Shown: piece by piece, positions 24,674 to 32,916 of the stretch
Layout of the letters: the number at the start of each line of letters is the position of its first letter
How positions within the stretch are numbered: the first letter of the stretch is position 1
Assembly (NCBI GenBank): GCA_021300015.1
Contig: JAJTFB010000043.1
Coordinates: 1-33,954 of the forward strand
Direction: 5' to 3'
Length of the DNA: 33,954 nt
Source: Pirellula sp.
Lineage (GTDB): Bacteria > Planctomycetota > Planctomycetia > Pirellulales > Pirellulaceae
Made by a program: the position numbers and the translations under genes
The notes under the pieces: model-generated
Seen by the model: the letters and a program-made list of their open reading frames with translations, nothing else
Database searches by the model: none
What the model was told of the DNA's origin: nothing

Positions 24674-27466
24674 CTAATCCGTGCAGTCTTTGAGCAAATG
24701 GAAGAGGCTTCTCCAAGGCTTTCCGGTACCGGTCGCTAGGGACAACGAACAGGAGCGAGCATTGGTGTACCCTTCGGTGCACTGCGATGCTTGCATCGCA
24801 GGCCCTACGTCTTTGGTCGCGCTTTGAACCAATCCGGGGAGCTCAAATCCTCGGTCGCCACCCATCCCGCAGCACTTGCCTTCATGGGGTTGAAGTACTT
24901 TCTCGGAGCAAGCACCAGCGACCTTGAGCATCGAATCCCCCCAGCCGAACTTTTGATTCGAGCACACCGAATGGATCGCAACGATTCCCTTGCGACGTTT
25001 GAGGGTCAGTTTGGGCAAGAGCGATTCGGCGAAGACCGAGGAATCGAGAATCTTGATCTTGTGCAGTTGCTCCTTGCGCACCGGGTCGAGGTCCGCAAGA
25101 CCTTGGGTGATGAACGCGGTGCAGGAGCCCAAGTCCATGATGATCGGTCGAGCGCCTCGGTCGCTCCAGAGCCACATCGCATCGATCAGCTCGGATTGCT
25201 TGGCCAAGGCCGAATCGGGGAATCCCTTGGAGGAAAACGCTTGACCGCAACAACGCCCTACGGCGTCTTTGGGGATGTGCAGAGCGACACCTGCACGATC
25301 GGCGACGCACACGAGTGCGGCCGAGGTGCCGTGCATCATGCGTGACATGCAGGTAGGCCAGTAGACCAGATCGCATTCATCGAGTTTGGACAGCAGGGAC
25401 TTATCGATCGACTCGTTTTGACCTTCGAGCCCTTGATGCCACTGAGGGAACCCGGAGAAGACCGACGAGAGCCCCTTGGTCAGCCCCTGCATGGCTTTGG
25501 CACCCATGATCGAGGAGGCAGTGCGTCCGAGCATCAAGCTTGCGCCGACGGCCCGTTCGGCCAAGCCGAACGAGGAGGCCAATTGCGAGGCGATTTTTTT
25601 CGAGCCCGGTGTATTGGTCTCTTTGCGGAGTTGTTTGATCAAATCTCCTGTGTTGATAGCCACCGGGCAGTCTAGCGCGCAGAGCCCGTCGGTCGCGCAG
25701 GATTGTTTACCGGCAAATTCGTAATCGATATCGAGTTGTTTGGCCAGCTCGGTGCGGCCTTGGGCGATGAGTCGCTGTCGAGCCCGCCGCAGAACGATCC
25801 GCTGGCGAGGTGAGAGGGTAAAGTCGCGACTCGGGCACCTGGGCTCGCAAGCTCCGCATTCGACGCACTTGTCGACGACGTCTTCGACGATCGGTAGGTC
25901 CTTGATGTTCTCCAAGTGCAGTTTGGGCTTGGTCGTCAGAATCACATCGGGATTGAGAAGACCGTCTGGATCGACGGCGCTCTTGAGTCGTCGCATGAGT
26001 TCGACCGCATGGGTTCCCCACTCGGTCTGAACAAAGGGAGCCATATTTCGGCCGGTACCATGTTCGGATTTCAGCGCACCGTCGAATCGATGGACGACCA
26101 AATCGACCATGTCATCGATCAGCCGAGCGTACTTGTCGGTGTCCTGAGGGCTGGCCATGGGCTGAGAGATCACGAAATGCAAGTTGCCATCTTTCGCATG
26201 CCCGAAGATGATTCCGTTGGCGTATTGATGCTTGCGAAACATCTCTTGGAGTGCAAGGATCGCATCGGCGAGTCGAGGAAGCGGAAAGGTGATGTCTTCG
26301 AGGATCGCCGCTTCGCCCCGTGCGCGCATGGCCGCGACTGCCGGGTACATCCCTTTGCGCAGCTTCCAGAGATTGGCTTGTTCTTTTTTGTTCTGAGTAA
26401 AGGCGATTGGACTCAGGGGCTTGAGGTGGGGTTGGCAGCGGGTGCGGAAGTTTTCGAGTTTGTGCGCTAGGGCCTCTTTATCGGCCGCTTGAAACTCGAA
26501 GAGCAACCCCATGAGCTTCTGGTGTTCGGAGAGTCTCAGGGGCAGTTCGGCCGGGGTGCCTTCGAGGTTGCGGATCGATTCGAGGCTGGCGCGATCCATG
26601 AACTCGACCGCATCGGCTTGGATTCCGATCAATTCGGGGATGATATCGCAGGCGCTGTGGGCGTCTGCGAAGAAGCCCAAGGCGGTGGCTTTCTCGGGCA
26701 GATCTGGCAGGGTCTTGAGCACCGCTTGGCTGATGAAGGCCAGGGTCCCTTCGGCTCCGATCAGCAGGTGGCTGAGGATATCGAGGGGGTCTTGGTAATC
26801 GACAAAGGCGTTGAGCGAATATCCGACCGTGTTTTTCTGTTGGTACTTGAGCCGAATCTTGTCGAGCAATTCCGGATCGTCGAGGATCGCTTGGCGGATC
26901 GCTGTAAGTTCGGTGCAAAGGTGCGGCTTCTCGGTTCGAAATCGGGATGCTTCGTCCGCGCGGCTCGTATCCCAGAGGGACCCGTCGGGCAGGATAAACC
27001 GGATCGATTCGAGGGTATGGTAGGCGTTGTGGACCACACCGCAGCACATGCCGCTGGAGTTGTTCGAGAGCATGCCACCGATCATGGCCGAGTTGATGCT
27101 CGATGGATCGGGACCGATCTTGCGTCCGAACGACTTCAGGTGCGCATTGACGAGTCCTCCGATGGCTCCGGGTTGCACCCGGACCGATTGACCCGCATCG
27201 ACCGGTTCGATCGACCGCCAGTGCCTGCCGATATCGACGAGCCAGCCATCGGTTACCGATTGACCCGAGAGGCTGGTCCCACCGGCACGAAAGCAAACGG
27301 GGATCCGTTTGATCTTCGAGGCCGCCAGGATCGCTTGGACCTCTTGCTCGTCCCTGGGCTGCAGGATCGCTTGGGGGATCAGCAGGTACGGACCTGCATC
27401 ATTGGCAAAGGCATAGCGTTGCCATGCCTCGGTGAGTATGTCCGAACAGGGCCGATCGAGATTCAT
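24674..27466 (-). CDS. FAD/Fe-S D-2-hydroxyacid dehydrogenase (D-lactate or D-2-hydroxyglutarate type)
   Basis: The product is 930 residues, an intact three-part fusion. The FAD_binding_4 domain has RAGGTSLSGQ (60-69) and a second glycine-rich segment. FAD oxidase C spans ~265-510, with HAKDGNLHF and SEHGTGR. Two 4Fe-4S sites follow: CVECGACEPRC (534-544) and CATDGLCALDC (590-600). A cysteine-rich GlpC/HdrD-like domain carries CCGQAF and CCGMGGDRG near the C-terminus. The architecture matches YdiJ-like and other D-lactate/D-2-hydroxyglutarate dehydrogenases that pass electrons to the membrane quinone pool. The exact substrate is not determinable. It starts 6 bp after sdhB in the same strand, so it is very likely part of the succinate dehydrogenase operon. 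Confidence 0.92.
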   Translation of the reverse strand: MNLDRPCSDILTEAWQRYAFANDAGPYLLIPQAILQPRDEQEVQAILAASKIKRIPVCFRAGGTSLSGQSVTDGWLVDIGRHWRSIEPVDAGQSVRVQPGAIGGLVNAHLKSFGRKIGPDPSSINSAMIGGMLSNNSSGMCCGVVHNAYHTLESIRFILPDGSLWDTSRADEASRFRTEKPHLCTELTAIRQAILDDPELLDKIRLKYQQKNTVGYSLNAFVDYQDPLDILSHLLIGAEGTLAFISQAVLKTLPDLPEKATALGFFADAHSACDIIPELIGIQADAVEFMDRASLESIRNLEGTPAELPLRLSEHQKLMGLLFEFQAADKEALAHKLENFRTRCQPHLKPLSPIAFTQNKKEQANLWKLRKGMYPAVAAMRARGEAAILEDITFPLPRLADAILALQEMFRKHQYANGIIFGHAKDGNLHFVISQPMASPQDTDKYARLIDDMVDLVVHRFDGALKSEHGTGRNMAPFVQTEWGTHAVELMRRLKSAVDPDGLLNPDVILTTKPKLHLENIKDLPIVEDVVDKCVECGACEPRCPSRDFTLSPRQRIVLRRARQRLIAQGRTELAKQLDIDYEFAGKQSCATDGLCALDCPVAINTGDLIKQLRKETNTPGSKKIASQLASSFGLAERAVGASLMLGRTASSIMGAKAMQGLTKGLSSVFSGFPQWHQGLEGQNESIDKSLLSKLDECDLVYWPTCMSRMMHGTSAALVCVADRAGVALHIPKDAVGRCCGQAFSSKGFPDSALAKQSELIDAMWLWSDRGARPIIMDLGSCTAFITQGLADLDPVRKEQLHKIKILDSSVFAESLLPKLTLKRRKGIVAIHSVCSNQKFGWGDSMLKVAGACSEKVLQPHEGKCCGMGGDRGFELPGLVQSATKDVGPAMQASQCTEGYTNARSCSLSLATGTGKPWRSLFHLLKDCTD

Positions 27467-27472
27467 AAGGCT

Positions 27473-28333
27473 TTAGCGATCGAAGAGCTTTTTGATCGTG
27501 TGTAGGGTCGCAGCGCGGCCGGCTCGGGCGATCGAGGTCGTCAGCGGAATTTCTTTTGGGCACACCGCAACGCAGTTTTGAGCGTTGCCGCAAGCTTGGA
27601 TCCCACCGGTCCCGGTGAGGGTTTCGAGCCGTTCTTTTTGAAGGTTCTTTCCGACCGGATGCGAATTGAAGAGCATCGCTTGGGAGATCGCATGCGGGCC
27701 GATGAACTCGGCATCGTAGGCTTGCTTCTTGCGCGCATCAAAGGCTTCGTCGGACTCTCCTGCGTGCCGGATGACCTCGACCTTGTTGAATTGAGGACAG
27801 GCTTCCAGGCAGCATCCGCAGCTCATGCACTGGCTGAGCGGATAGTTTTGCTCTTGGTCTTCCCGAGGGATTCGAGGTCCTGCACCCATGTCGAAGTAGC
27901 TATCGACAGGGACCCAGGCTTGGACGCGTTTGAGGGAATGAAATAGTCTCGAACGGTCGATCATCAAATCCCGGACCACCGGGAACTTGGTCATCGGCTG
28001 AAGCTGGATTTCTTCGGGGTTGTCTTCGAGGAGTCGGTCGACGAGGGCCGAGCAGCTTTGTCGAACTCGGCCATTGATGACCATCGTGCACGATCCGCAG
28101 ACTTCTTCGAGGCAACCGCAGTCCCAAGCGACTGGGGAGACTTTTTTGCCGTCGAAGGTCGTTGCTTGTGCAGCGATTTTTTGCAGGACGCTGATGACGT
28201 TCATGTCCGGTTCATAATCGACTTGGTGCCGTTCCCAATAAGGCGGAGTGCCTGGACCATCTTGACGCAGGACTCGCACATTGATCTTGGAAGGCCTTCT
28301 TGCTGGGCTAAGTTCTGGACCTGGAGCAATCAT
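27473..28333 (-). CDS. sdhB: Succinate dehydrogenase iron-sulfur subunit (SdhB)
   Basis: SdhB carries electrons from SdhA flavin to the quinone site of complex II. The product is 286 residues. The 2Fe-2S site shows CGCLEEVCGSC with a later Cys (RQSC). The 4Fe-4S motif is CMSCGCCLEACP, and the 3Fe-4S site CGNAQNCVAVCP. The start ATG 28333 is preceded by a GAAAGG ribosome binding site. It is longer at the N-terminus than the Gram-negative form and fits the B. subtilis type that pairs with a single five-helix SdhC. It lies third in sdhC-sdhA-sdhB order, separated from sdhA by a 143-bp spacer that contains tandem repeats. Confidence 0.97.
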   Translation of the reverse strand: MIAPGPELSPARRPSKINVRVLRQDGPGTPPYWERHQVDYEPDMNVISVLQKIAAQATTFDGKKVSPVAWDCGCLEEVCGSCTMVINGRVRQSCSALVDRLLEDNPEEIQLQPMTKFPVVRDLMIDRSRLFHSLKRVQAWVPVDSYFDMGAGPRIPREDQEQNYPLSQCMSCGCCLEACPQFNKVEVIRHAGESDEAFDARKKQAYDAEFIGPHAISQAMLFNSHPVGKNLQKERLETLTGTGGIQACGNAQNCVAVCPKEIPLTTSIARAGRAATLHTIKKLFDR

Positions 28334-28358
28334 GGTTTACCTTTCGGGGGCGATGGAT

Positions 28359-28394
28359 GGATCGAGTACGGTGGTTGGATCGAGTAGGGTGATT
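28359..28394. repeat. 18-bp tandem duplication in the sdhA-sdhB spacer
   Basis: GGATCGAGTACGGTGGTT at 28359-28376 is repeated at 28377-28394 with two mismatches. It lies just upstream of sdhB. Confidence 0.85.
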
Positions 28395-28426
28395 GGACTG
28401 GATAGAAACAGGAGCGATGGCGGTTG

Positions 28427-28467
28427 ATCGATGGGGCCATTAATCGATGGGGCCATTAATCGATGGG
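28427..28467. repeat. 16-bp tandem repeat, 2.5 copies, in the sdhA-sdhB spacer
   Basis: TCGATGGGGCCATTAA occurs at 28427-28442 and 28443-28458 exactly, with a partial third copy at 28459-28467. It lies between sdhA and sdhB and could affect mRNA processing or expression ratio between the subunits. Confidence 0.9.
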
Positions 28468-28476
28468 GTAGGGGGG

Positions 28477-30477
28477 TTAGACCGAGCCTGCAAGCTGCTT
28501 GGCAGCAGCGGGCTTGCTCGGGGCCGATTCCTCTTTGGAGCGGCTTCGTTGCTTCCATACCTCTTCGATGACTTCGCCACCGACGAGACCATAGAGTCTA
28601 GGCCTTGGTTTCATGAGTCGTGTATCGATATCTTCGAAGACCAAATCGGGTTCCTGACCTTTCCAGGAGCAGACCGAGGACTTGAGGAACTTGTTGGTGT
28701 TTTCTTCGAAGGCATCGCACCATTTTTCGGCTTCGAGCCTGCGCTCGGTCGGGTCGGTCGCCTGAAGGCTTGGCATGCAGAAGTCGGGTTTGAAGTGGGC
28801 TCCTCGGGATTCGTCCCGCATCAGTGCGCCCTTGAGGATGCACTGGGCGATGGGGATCATGTCCTGGAGGGACTTGGTGAAGATCACGTTTTGGTTGGTC
28901 CAGTTGCCCGTATCGGCCAGCGAGCATCGTTGCGATCGCTCGATCATGGCCGAAACCTTTTCGTAAGCTTCGGTCAGTTGGTTGTTGTATCGGACGACCG
29001 TTGCGGTGCGGGTCATGATGTCGCCGAGTTCTTGGTGGAGCAAGTAGGGATTCTCTCCTGCGCCCGAGGCGTTCGAGAGGAGCTTTTTGTGCCTTGCGGT
29101 GTGCTCGCCGACAGCTCTTTCGAAGATGCTCTTGGGAAGGTCTGCGGCGGCCTTGTTGCTCTTCATCCAGTTGACGATTCCCGGGCCGACAAAGAGCCCA
29201 GAGAAGATGCAACTCAGGAGGGAGTTTGCACCCAAGCGGTTTGCGCCGTGGTATTGGTAATCGCATTCTCCGATCGCATAGAGGCCAGGGATATTGGTCG
29301 ACTGGTTGCGGGGCGAGCCGGGCAACAGACCACCCTCGCCGTTGGCTTCGTAGTCGACCCAAAGTCCACCCATGCTGTAGTGGACAGCCGGGAAGATCTT
29401 CATGGGCTCTTCGCGAGGATCGACGCCTTGGAATTTCTCGTAGATTTCCAGGATGCCACCGAGCTTGCGATCCAACTCATGGCGTGGGATGTGGGTCAAG
29501 TCTAGGTAGACGCACATGCGGGTCGGATCGACCGAGAGGCCTTCGTTGACGCAGATGTTGAAGATCTCTCGGGTGGCGATATCGCGAGGCACGAGGTTCC
29601 CGTACTTTGGAAAGCGTTCTTCGAGGAAGAAGTAGCGTTCCGATGCGGGGATTTGTTTCGGAGCGCGGGTGTCGTTGGGTTTGCGAGGCACCCAAACGCG
29701 GCCCCCTTCTCCCCGTGCCGATTCGCTCATGAGACGCAACTTGTCGGCCCCAGGAATCGCCGTCGGATGGACTTGGATGAACTCTCCGTTGCCGTACTTG
29801 GCACCCGCTTGGAAGCATCGGCTCGCGGCGCTTCCTGTGCAAAAGACAGACATCGTCGATCGTCCATAGACCAGTCCGCACCCCCCCGTCGCGACGACGA
29901 CCGCATCGGCCGCGAAGGATCGAATCTCCATCGATACCATGTCCTGGGCGACCGCACCGACGCATCGGCCGTTGTCGTCGAGGATCGGGCCGAGGAAGTC
30001 CCAGAACTCGTACTTCTTGACCAGACCTTCGACTTCCCATCGTCGGACTTGTTCGTCCAGGGCGTATAGCAATTGCTGACCGGTCGTCGCACCGGCAAAC
30101 GCGGTCCGCTTGTAGAGGGTTCCACCGAATCGTCGGCGGTCGATGTAGCCTTCGGGGGTACGGTTGAAGGTCACGCCTAGGCGATCCATCAGGTCGATGA
30201 CCTTGGGAGCCCAGTAGGCCATCTCTTTGACCGGTGGCTGATTCTGAAGGAAGTCACCCCCGTAGATCGTATCGTCGAAGTGATTCCATTCCGTGTCGCC
30301 TTGCTGACGGGTCTGGTCGTTGACGCTGTTGATACCCCCTTGGGCACACACGCTGTGGGAACGCTTGACCGGTGTCAAACTGAGCAGATCGACTGCAATC
30401 CCCAGTTCTGCGAGTTTCATCGTCGCCGAGAGTCCAGCCAATCCGCCACCGACAACCAACACTCGATTGTTCGCCAT
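28477..30477 (-). CDS. sdhA: Succinate dehydrogenase flavoprotein subunit (SdhA)
   Basis: SdhA oxidises succinate to fumarate with covalent FAD. The product is 666 residues. It shows the FAD-binding VVGGGLAGLSATMKL, the flavin-attachment histidine H41 in RSHSVCAQGG, the active-site region FIQVHPTAIPG and SARGEGGRVW, the catalytic-base region ERYFFLEERFPKYGNLVPRD (residues about 298-317), and HYSMGGLWVD and GANRLGANSL. The long helical C-terminus ends in an Ala/Ser/Lys-rich tail. It belongs to the B. subtilis/Wolinella-like class rather than the E. coli form. ATG 30477 has AGGA nine bases upstream. It follows sdhC by 79 bp in the same strand. Confidence 0.97.
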   Translation of the reverse strand: MANNRVLVVGGGLAGLSATMKLAELGIAVDLLSLTPVKRSHSVCAQGGINSVNDQTRQQGDTEWNHFDDTIYGGDFLQNQPPVKEMAYWAPKVIDLMDRLGVTFNRTPEGYIDRRRFGGTLYKRTAFAGATTGQQLLYALDEQVRRWEVEGLVKKYEFWDFLGPILDDNGRCVGAVAQDMVSMEIRSFAADAVVVATGGCGLVYGRSTMSVFCTGSAASRCFQAGAKYGNGEFIQVHPTAIPGADKLRLMSESARGEGGRVWVPRKPNDTRAPKQIPASERYFFLEERFPKYGNLVPRDIATREIFNICVNEGLSVDPTRMCVYLDLTHIPRHELDRKLGGILEIYEKFQGVDPREEPMKIFPAVHYSMGGLWVDYEANGEGGLLPGSPRNQSTNIPGLYAIGECDYQYHGANRLGANSLLSCIFSGLFVGPGIVNWMKSNKAAADLPKSIFERAVGEHTARHKKLLSNASGAGENPYLLHQELGDIMTRTATVVRYNNQLTEAYEKVSAMIERSQRCSLADTGNWTNQNVIFTKSLQDMIPIAQCILKGALMRDESRGAHFKPDFCMPSLQATDPTERRLEAEKWCDAFEENTNKFLKSSVCSWKGQEPDLVFEDIDTRLMKPRPRLYGLVGGEVIEEVWKQRSRSKEESAPSKPAAAKQLAGSV

Positions 30478-30556
30478 TTTTTTCTTCCTGCTGATCTATC
30501 TGACCGATGGAATGTTTGAAATGCTTTTGAAACCAGTTTGAGCCCAACCCTAAGGT

Positions 30557-31429
30557 TTACTTGGGCTCGTTTGCTGAAACGGTCCCGTTGTGGGATGGAT
30601 CCGACGAGCCGGAATGATGGCCGTCGGAGCGTTTGTGCTCGTTGGGCTGGATCATGTGCCCGTCGACTCGAACTTTGTACATTTGATCTTCGATGGCTTT
30701 GGCGGTTGCCGGGTCGGTTCGGCTCACAGCGGCCAAGGAGCTCAGACCGGCGAGTCCCAAAAGGACCCCGAAAATCGAGCAGGCGACCGAAGCGCGTTTT
30801 TGAGCCGATGGCGATACCCAAACGCCCCAGGTGATCCCTGCGGTCCAGATGCCGTTGGCCAAATGGAACACGCATGCAAGAACACCTACGAGGTAGAACA
30901 GCGGCCAGACGAAGCCCAGACTCTTCATCGCCTCGGCCAGAGAACTGGCTGCATTATAAGGACGGAATTGGGCCATTCCCAAAGGCTCGACAAAGCCCAG
31001 CCACCAGTCCCAGTGGAACCAACCGTGAAGATGCAACACGTGGGTAAAGATAAACGCGAAGGCAATGTAGCCCGTCATCCGTTGGGCCCAATACCGCTTG
31101 TTGCTAGTAAAGCGGTAGTTCCTCAGATTCGATTGCCCGCTCCGAGCGATCCAAACTCCGACGATCGCATGGAAGAGGATCGGCAAGAAAATAAACGTCC
31201 ATTCGATCACAGGCAAAAACGGAAGGCTGTGGATCGCAAAGACGGCATTCTGAAAAACTGCCGGACCTCCGTTGAGGCTCGAATTGGTAACCAAGTGGAC
31301 GCACATGTAAGCGCCAACGGGCACGAGTCCGCTCAAGGAGTGGAGTCGCCGAATAATAAAATCGTGCTTTTTCAGGAATCCCGAGAGGGACCCACTTTGG
31401 GAGGGGGCCGAAGGAGGAGGAACGTTCAT
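30557..31429 (-). CDS. sdhC: Succinate dehydrogenase cytochrome b subunit (SdhC, B. subtilis type)
   Basis: The product is 290 residues from ATG 31429 (MNVPPPSAP). The longer frame to 31537 adds a basic, non-membrane stretch and is not used. It is a five-helix diheme-type cytochrome b558: LHSLSGLVPVGAYMCVHL, FIFLPILFHAIVGVWIA, TGYIAFAFIFTHVLHLHG, LFYLVGVLACVFHLANGIW and ACSIFGVLLGLAGLSSLA. Histidines in several helices fit heme ligation. A ~70-residue hydrophilic C-terminal tail rich in His/Ser is unusual. It anchors SdhAB to the membrane and passes electrons to menaquinone or ubiquinone, which is family knowledge. It is the first gene of the operon. Confidence 0.94.
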   Translation of the reverse strand: MNVPPPSAPSQSGSLSGFLKKHDFIIRRLHSLSGLVPVGAYMCVHLVTNSSLNGGPAVFQNAVFAIHSLPFLPVIEWTFIFLPILFHAIVGVWIARSGQSNLRNYRFTSNKRYWAQRMTGYIAFAFIFTHVLHLHGWFHWDWWLGFVEPLGMAQFRPYNAASSLAEAMKSLGFVWPLFYLVGVLACVFHLANGIWTAGITWGVWVSPSAQKRASVACSIFGVLLGLAGLSSLAAVSRTDPATAKAIEDQMYKVRVDGHMIQPNEHKRSDGHHSGSSDPSHNGTVSANEPK

Positions 31430-31640
31430 GCTGGGATATTTTCTGCGGCTTTGGCGGGGTCGATCGCAGGCGGTCCGCCGGTCAAGTGCACTAGACCGAC
31501 GGTTTTGGGGCGAGTTTTCCGGCATCGGAATCCCCAAAAAGCCTACTTAAATGTACTGTAGAGGATACTGGACAATTAACCAACTACCAAGCCTTCGGGA
31601 CTGCTATAACCCCTACAAACTAGGAACTCATGCGTCACAG

Positions 31641-31660
31641 ACCCACCTAAACCCACCTAA
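31641..31660. repeat. 10-bp direct duplication framed by TGCGTC
   Basis: ACCCACCTAA occurs twice in tandem (31641-31650, 31651-31660), with TGCGTC at 31631-31636 and again at 31661-31666. Confidence 0.8.
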
Positions 31661-31723
31661 TGCGTCCAATCGGCACCCGTTTTGAGTGGCCCCTCCGATT
31701 TCGTTCAGTTTTTTGTGATTTCG

Positions 31724-31753
31724 TTGACATTAACGACGATAACGAACTATACT
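31724..31753 (+). promoter_or_regulatory. Strong sigma70-type promoter
   Basis: TTGACA (31724-31729), an 18-bp spacer and TATACT (31748-31753) are close to consensus. The promoter lies ~110 bp upstream of the coiled-coil gene at 31861 and should drive it and the small membrane protein after it. Confidence 0.7.
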
Positions 31754-31860
31754 CGGATCCGGTTTGCCCGGGCTAGTCTTTAGCTCTTGCCAAACCCTTG
31801 CCGTAACCTTCGGAATTCTCCTCGTTTTCGTTTCTTGGACTCCCAGCCAGCGGTTGACTC

Positions 31861-32700
31861 ATGACAAGACTCGGCCAAATCTTCACTTTGTTGCTTCTGA
31901 TCCTGAGCGTCGCGTTCTTCGTCGCCTCGGTGGTCGTCAATGCTAGCCATAAGGATCTGAGGTCCCAAGTCGCCGATTTCCAATCGCGGCAAAAGTCCCT
32001 CGAGACGACCATCGACGAGCTCAAGAAGGCCGCCGAGGTCAACAAGACTCTGCTGGCTCAAGAGCAAGTCGCCCGACGCGTTTCGCTCGCGGCTCTTCAA
32101 ACCCAACTCGATACCGAGCGGGAAAAGAACCAACAAGCCAACACGCAACTGAACGACTTGAACTCGAAAAATACACAAGCCACACAAAGCTTGGCCCAGA
32201 CGCTGGCCGAACTCAAACGTATCACCAGCGAAAACGATCTGCTCAAGCAAGAGATCGACAAGATCATCACCGATCGCAACGGACAACGTCGCACGGTCAT
32301 CAGCCTGACCGACGAACTCAACACGCTCAAGAGCAAGAAGATCGACCTCGACGCGGAAATTAAAAACCTTCGCGAGCAATCGACCTTGTTCCAAGCCCTC
32401 GCCGATACCCGCGGAGCTGCCCTGGCCGCCGCCGGTGTGAAAGATCCCGAAGATGTTCCTCCCAGCGATCTCAAAGGGGTAGTTCTGGCCGTCGGCCAAG
32501 ACCAATCGGTCGAAGTCTCCGTCGGACGAGACGATGGACTTCGAGCAGGACACCAACTCGATATCTTCCGCAATGGTTCCTACCTCGGCCGAATCGAGAT
32601 CCGAACCATCGCCGATGATAAAGCGGTCGGAAAGATCCTTCCAACGTACCGAAAAGGCTTCATCCAAGCAGGCGATCGAGTCGCCTCGAAGGTCTACTAA
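31861..32700 (+). CDS. Membrane-anchored coiled-coil protein with C-terminal beta domain (MreC-like layout)
   Basis: The product is 279 residues. One membrane helix at ~7-28 (IFTLLLLILSVAFFVASVVV) is followed by a long coiled coil (~30-175) of Glu/Lys/Gln/Leu heptads. A beta-rich domain ends the protein at ~203-279 (GVVLAVGQDQSVEVSVGRDDG, GHQLDIFRNGSYLGRIEIRTI, GFIQAGDRVASKVY). This helix/coil/barrel layout is like MreC and related envelope scaffolds, but no specific MreC identity is claimed. It probably lies in the periplasm or outer face. It resembles conserved planctomycete proteins of unknown function. It has a near-consensus promoter and precedes a 58-residue membrane protein by 39 bp, likely in one transcript. 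Confidence 0.85.
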   Translation: MTRLGQIFTLLLLILSVAFFVASVVVNASHKDLRSQVADFQSRQKSLETTIDELKKAAEVNKTLLAQEQVARRVSLAALQTQLDTEREKNQQANTQLNDLNSKNTQATQSLAQTLAELKRITSENDLLKQEIDKIITDRNGQRRTVISLTDELNTLKSKKIDLDAEIKNLREQSTLFQALADTRGAALAAAGVKDPEDVPPSDLKGVVLAVGQDQSVEVSVGRDDGLRAGHQLDIFRNGSYLGRIEIRTIADDKAVGKILPTYRKGFIQAGDRVASKVY

Positions 32701-32739
32701 GTTCTTCCACTGAGTCTTACTTCTTCTGCTGAACTGAAC

Positions 32740-32916
32740 ATGTCCAAGCAACCGATCTCGATCTACACGATGATGATCATCCTGGCCAACATTTTCATGT
32801 TGCTGGCATGTATTTTTATGGCGATCGAATACTTCGGCCGTTGGGGTGGACCCTCCTCTCCCAAGGCACCTAACGTGCAATGGATGCAATCACATACCAA
32901 GGATTCGGTAGCTTAG
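32740..32916 (+). CDS. Small membrane protein (58 residues)
   Basis: ATG 32740 to TAG 32916 encodes 58 residues with one hydrophobic helix (MMIILANIFMLLACIFMAI) at ~11-29. A short hydrophilic tail follows (YFGRWGGPSSP). It is the type of short conserved planctomycete membrane protein easily missed by length filters. It follows the coiled-coil gene by 39 bp, suggesting cotranscription and possibly a partner. Its 3' end overlaps the start of the next gene by 37 bp. The function is unknown. Confidence 0.7.
   Translation: MSKQPISIYTMMIILANIFMLLACIFMAIEYFGRWGGPSSPKAPNVQWMQSHTKDSVA

Larger units (their letters stand above)
31430..31860. other. Divergent spacer between sdhC and the coiled-coil gene
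   Basis: This 431-bp region holds promoters for both directions. On the + side a good sigma70-type promoter is visible (31724-31753). Around 31641-31660 a 10-bp direct duplication lies between two TGCGTC hexamers. No coding sequence is supported, and no clear -35/-10 pair was found for sdhC. Confidence 0.5.

Noticed and set aside
28447..29505. Plus-strand frame of 352 codons opposite sdhA
   Set aside because: sdhA on the minus strand is unambiguous; the antisense frame shows no domain.
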